DNA of 64,000 nt from Plantago major (Eukaryota > Streptophyta > Magnoliopsida > Lamiales > Plantaginaceae): positions 16,521,200 to 16,585,199 of the forward strand of contig CM048843.1 of the NCBI GenBank assembly GCA_026545765.1. The letters run 5' to 3'. Positions 63,268 to 64,000 of this stretch are shown here, piece after piece. The notes beneath the pieces were generated by a model that was not told where the DNA came from, did not search any database, and saw only the letters and a program-made list of their open reading frames with translations. Made by a program: the position numbers and the translations under genes. The stretch's first letter is position 1. Every line of letters starts with the position of its first letter.

Positions 63268-64000
63268 TGTTAGAACTTAAGATCCCGGATTGGCACTTGG
63301 AACTAGATCAACAGACAATGTTGTTCAACAATGTCTACAGTAAACAGATAGCAGCGGATGAATAATATTAAAACTTCTATTACCAAGCCAATATATAGAA
63401 ATATATTAGCAGCGCCTTAGGCAAAATATCTACTGACAGGAAAAGTAGATCTAATCAACTAGGTTTAATACAATCACAAACGATTGATTAAACAACCAAA
63501 ACTAGCCCTAGAAAAACCAACTGGAAAAGCTATTCTAGGTCGATGTTTGAAAGAGTTATTCCAACAATGAATACTCTTAGACAAACTCTAAAGCTAGCAG
63601 AAAACAAGAAGCCTAAACTCTTTAAATCTCAATTGATCTTTTCAAAAAGCTCAACCTTGCTTTGCTGAATCCTTGCATATATATACTTGAGATATCGACC
63701 TCTTCCATCTATGTCGAAAGGCAATAGGATCTCAGCAAAGGCAATTTTCCTTTTACTTGTTTTCTTCAATATGCGCATAGAAGGAAATTTCCATATTTCG
63801 ATTCTTCATAAAATATATTCCTTCTTGCTTTCACCAAAAGCTGTTCTTTTTCCTTAAATCATTTCTTGTTCGATTTGTCAATACTTCCAGTCCAAGTTTC
63901 CTGTCCAATGTGCTTTGTCTTCGATGGCTACTGCAATGCTATATCTTCAATGTTATGCCAGCATTGAATTCTATCCTGTCACAATGTTATACAACATTGG
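63268..64000 (-). repeat. 5' LTR of the Sirevirus-like element (partial)
   Basis: The first 733 bases of the LTR in plus orientation (TGTTAGAACTTAAG onward); the last ~105 bases, judged from the other copy, lie beyond the window. It lacks 12 bases present in the other LTR near position 60. Confidence 0.93.

Larger units (their letters stand above)
53545..64000 (-). mobile_element. Sirevirus-like Ty1/Copia retrotransposon (5' LTR cut by window edge)
   Basis: LTRs at 53545-54382 and 63268 to beyond 64000 are the same sequence in the same orientation. The minus strand is the coding strand. Just inside the right LTR is a primer-binding site TGGCATCAGAGCC (63253-63265), complementary to initiator tRNA-Met. 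Next to the left LTR is a polypurine tract (AAGGGGGAGA). The order gag, protease, integrase, RT, RNase H is Copia. A further ORF between pol and the 3' LTR, the large size (about 10.5 kb) and a gag with two zinc knuckles are Sirevirus features. Over the shared LTR part I count around ten substitutions and one 12-base indel, so the insertion is recent, but coding frames already carry several stops and frameshifts. Confidence 0.93.

Overview
This is a piece of plant nuclear genome from a core eudicot. It carries intron-containing plant genes (an MSI1-type WD40 protein, a group IIb WRKY factor, an NRT1/PTR transporter) set in AT-rich DNA with many nested plant transposons. Some element types (a Sirevirus-like Copia with an extra 3' ORF, abundant CTCCCTCCGT Stowaway MITEs, a CACTA element with CACTACAAGAA ends) would suit Caryophyllales, but that is only an impression and the sequence does not prove it.

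Layout. 1-1804: a minisatellite array of about 311 bp units lying in the intron of a broken chimeric pseudogene that joins part of a U-box E3 ligase to part of a brassinosteroid-signalling kinase (minus strand). 2057-3276: a non-autonomous MULE with a perfect 9-bp target duplication. 3668-3842: a tRNA-derived SINE. 4235-10112: a decayed autonomous Helitron (Rep plus PIF1-type helicase, minus strand), split by a solo LTR at 5720-6626. 10433-10989: another solo LTR. 12942-15914: MSI1 (six exons, 424 aa, minus). 19881-25032: a five-exon gene (603 aa, plus) that resembles the vasculin/GPBP1 family; its long third intron collected a MITE, a 223-bp tandem duplication and a second copy of the SINE. 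32394-34311: a five-exon WRKY gene of the WRKY72/61/9 type. 37070-39130: a four-exon NPF transporter gene whose first membrane segment lacks the usual proton-coupling motif.

39808-46761: a defective Copia element with 5-bp target duplications and unusual TA...CA LTRs. A Stowaway MITE and a CACTA element are nested inside it. 47445-48603: a second MULE with a 10-bp duplication. 48966-49646: an intronless, N-terminally truncated CUE-domain protein copy. 50001-50074: tRNA-Thr(AGT). 50416-52330: a 5'-truncated Copia fragment with its 3' LTR. 52598-52845: a LINE 3' tail. 53545-64000: a Sirevirus-like Copia element on the minus strand, about 10.5 kb, whose 5' LTR runs off the right edge. It carries gag with zinc knuckles, protease, integrase, RT and RNase H, and an additional ORF interrupted by three stop codons.

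Functionally there is no operon-like organisation. The host genes are independent housekeeping, regulatory and transport genes about 4-8 kb apart, and transposons fill the gaps. The least expected observations are a short inverted-repeat motif, GATGTTGNNNCAACATTG, scattered through the Sirevirus LTRs, non-coding parts and coding parts; the PUB-BSK chimera with its intronic array; and the NPF protein without the ExxER motif.
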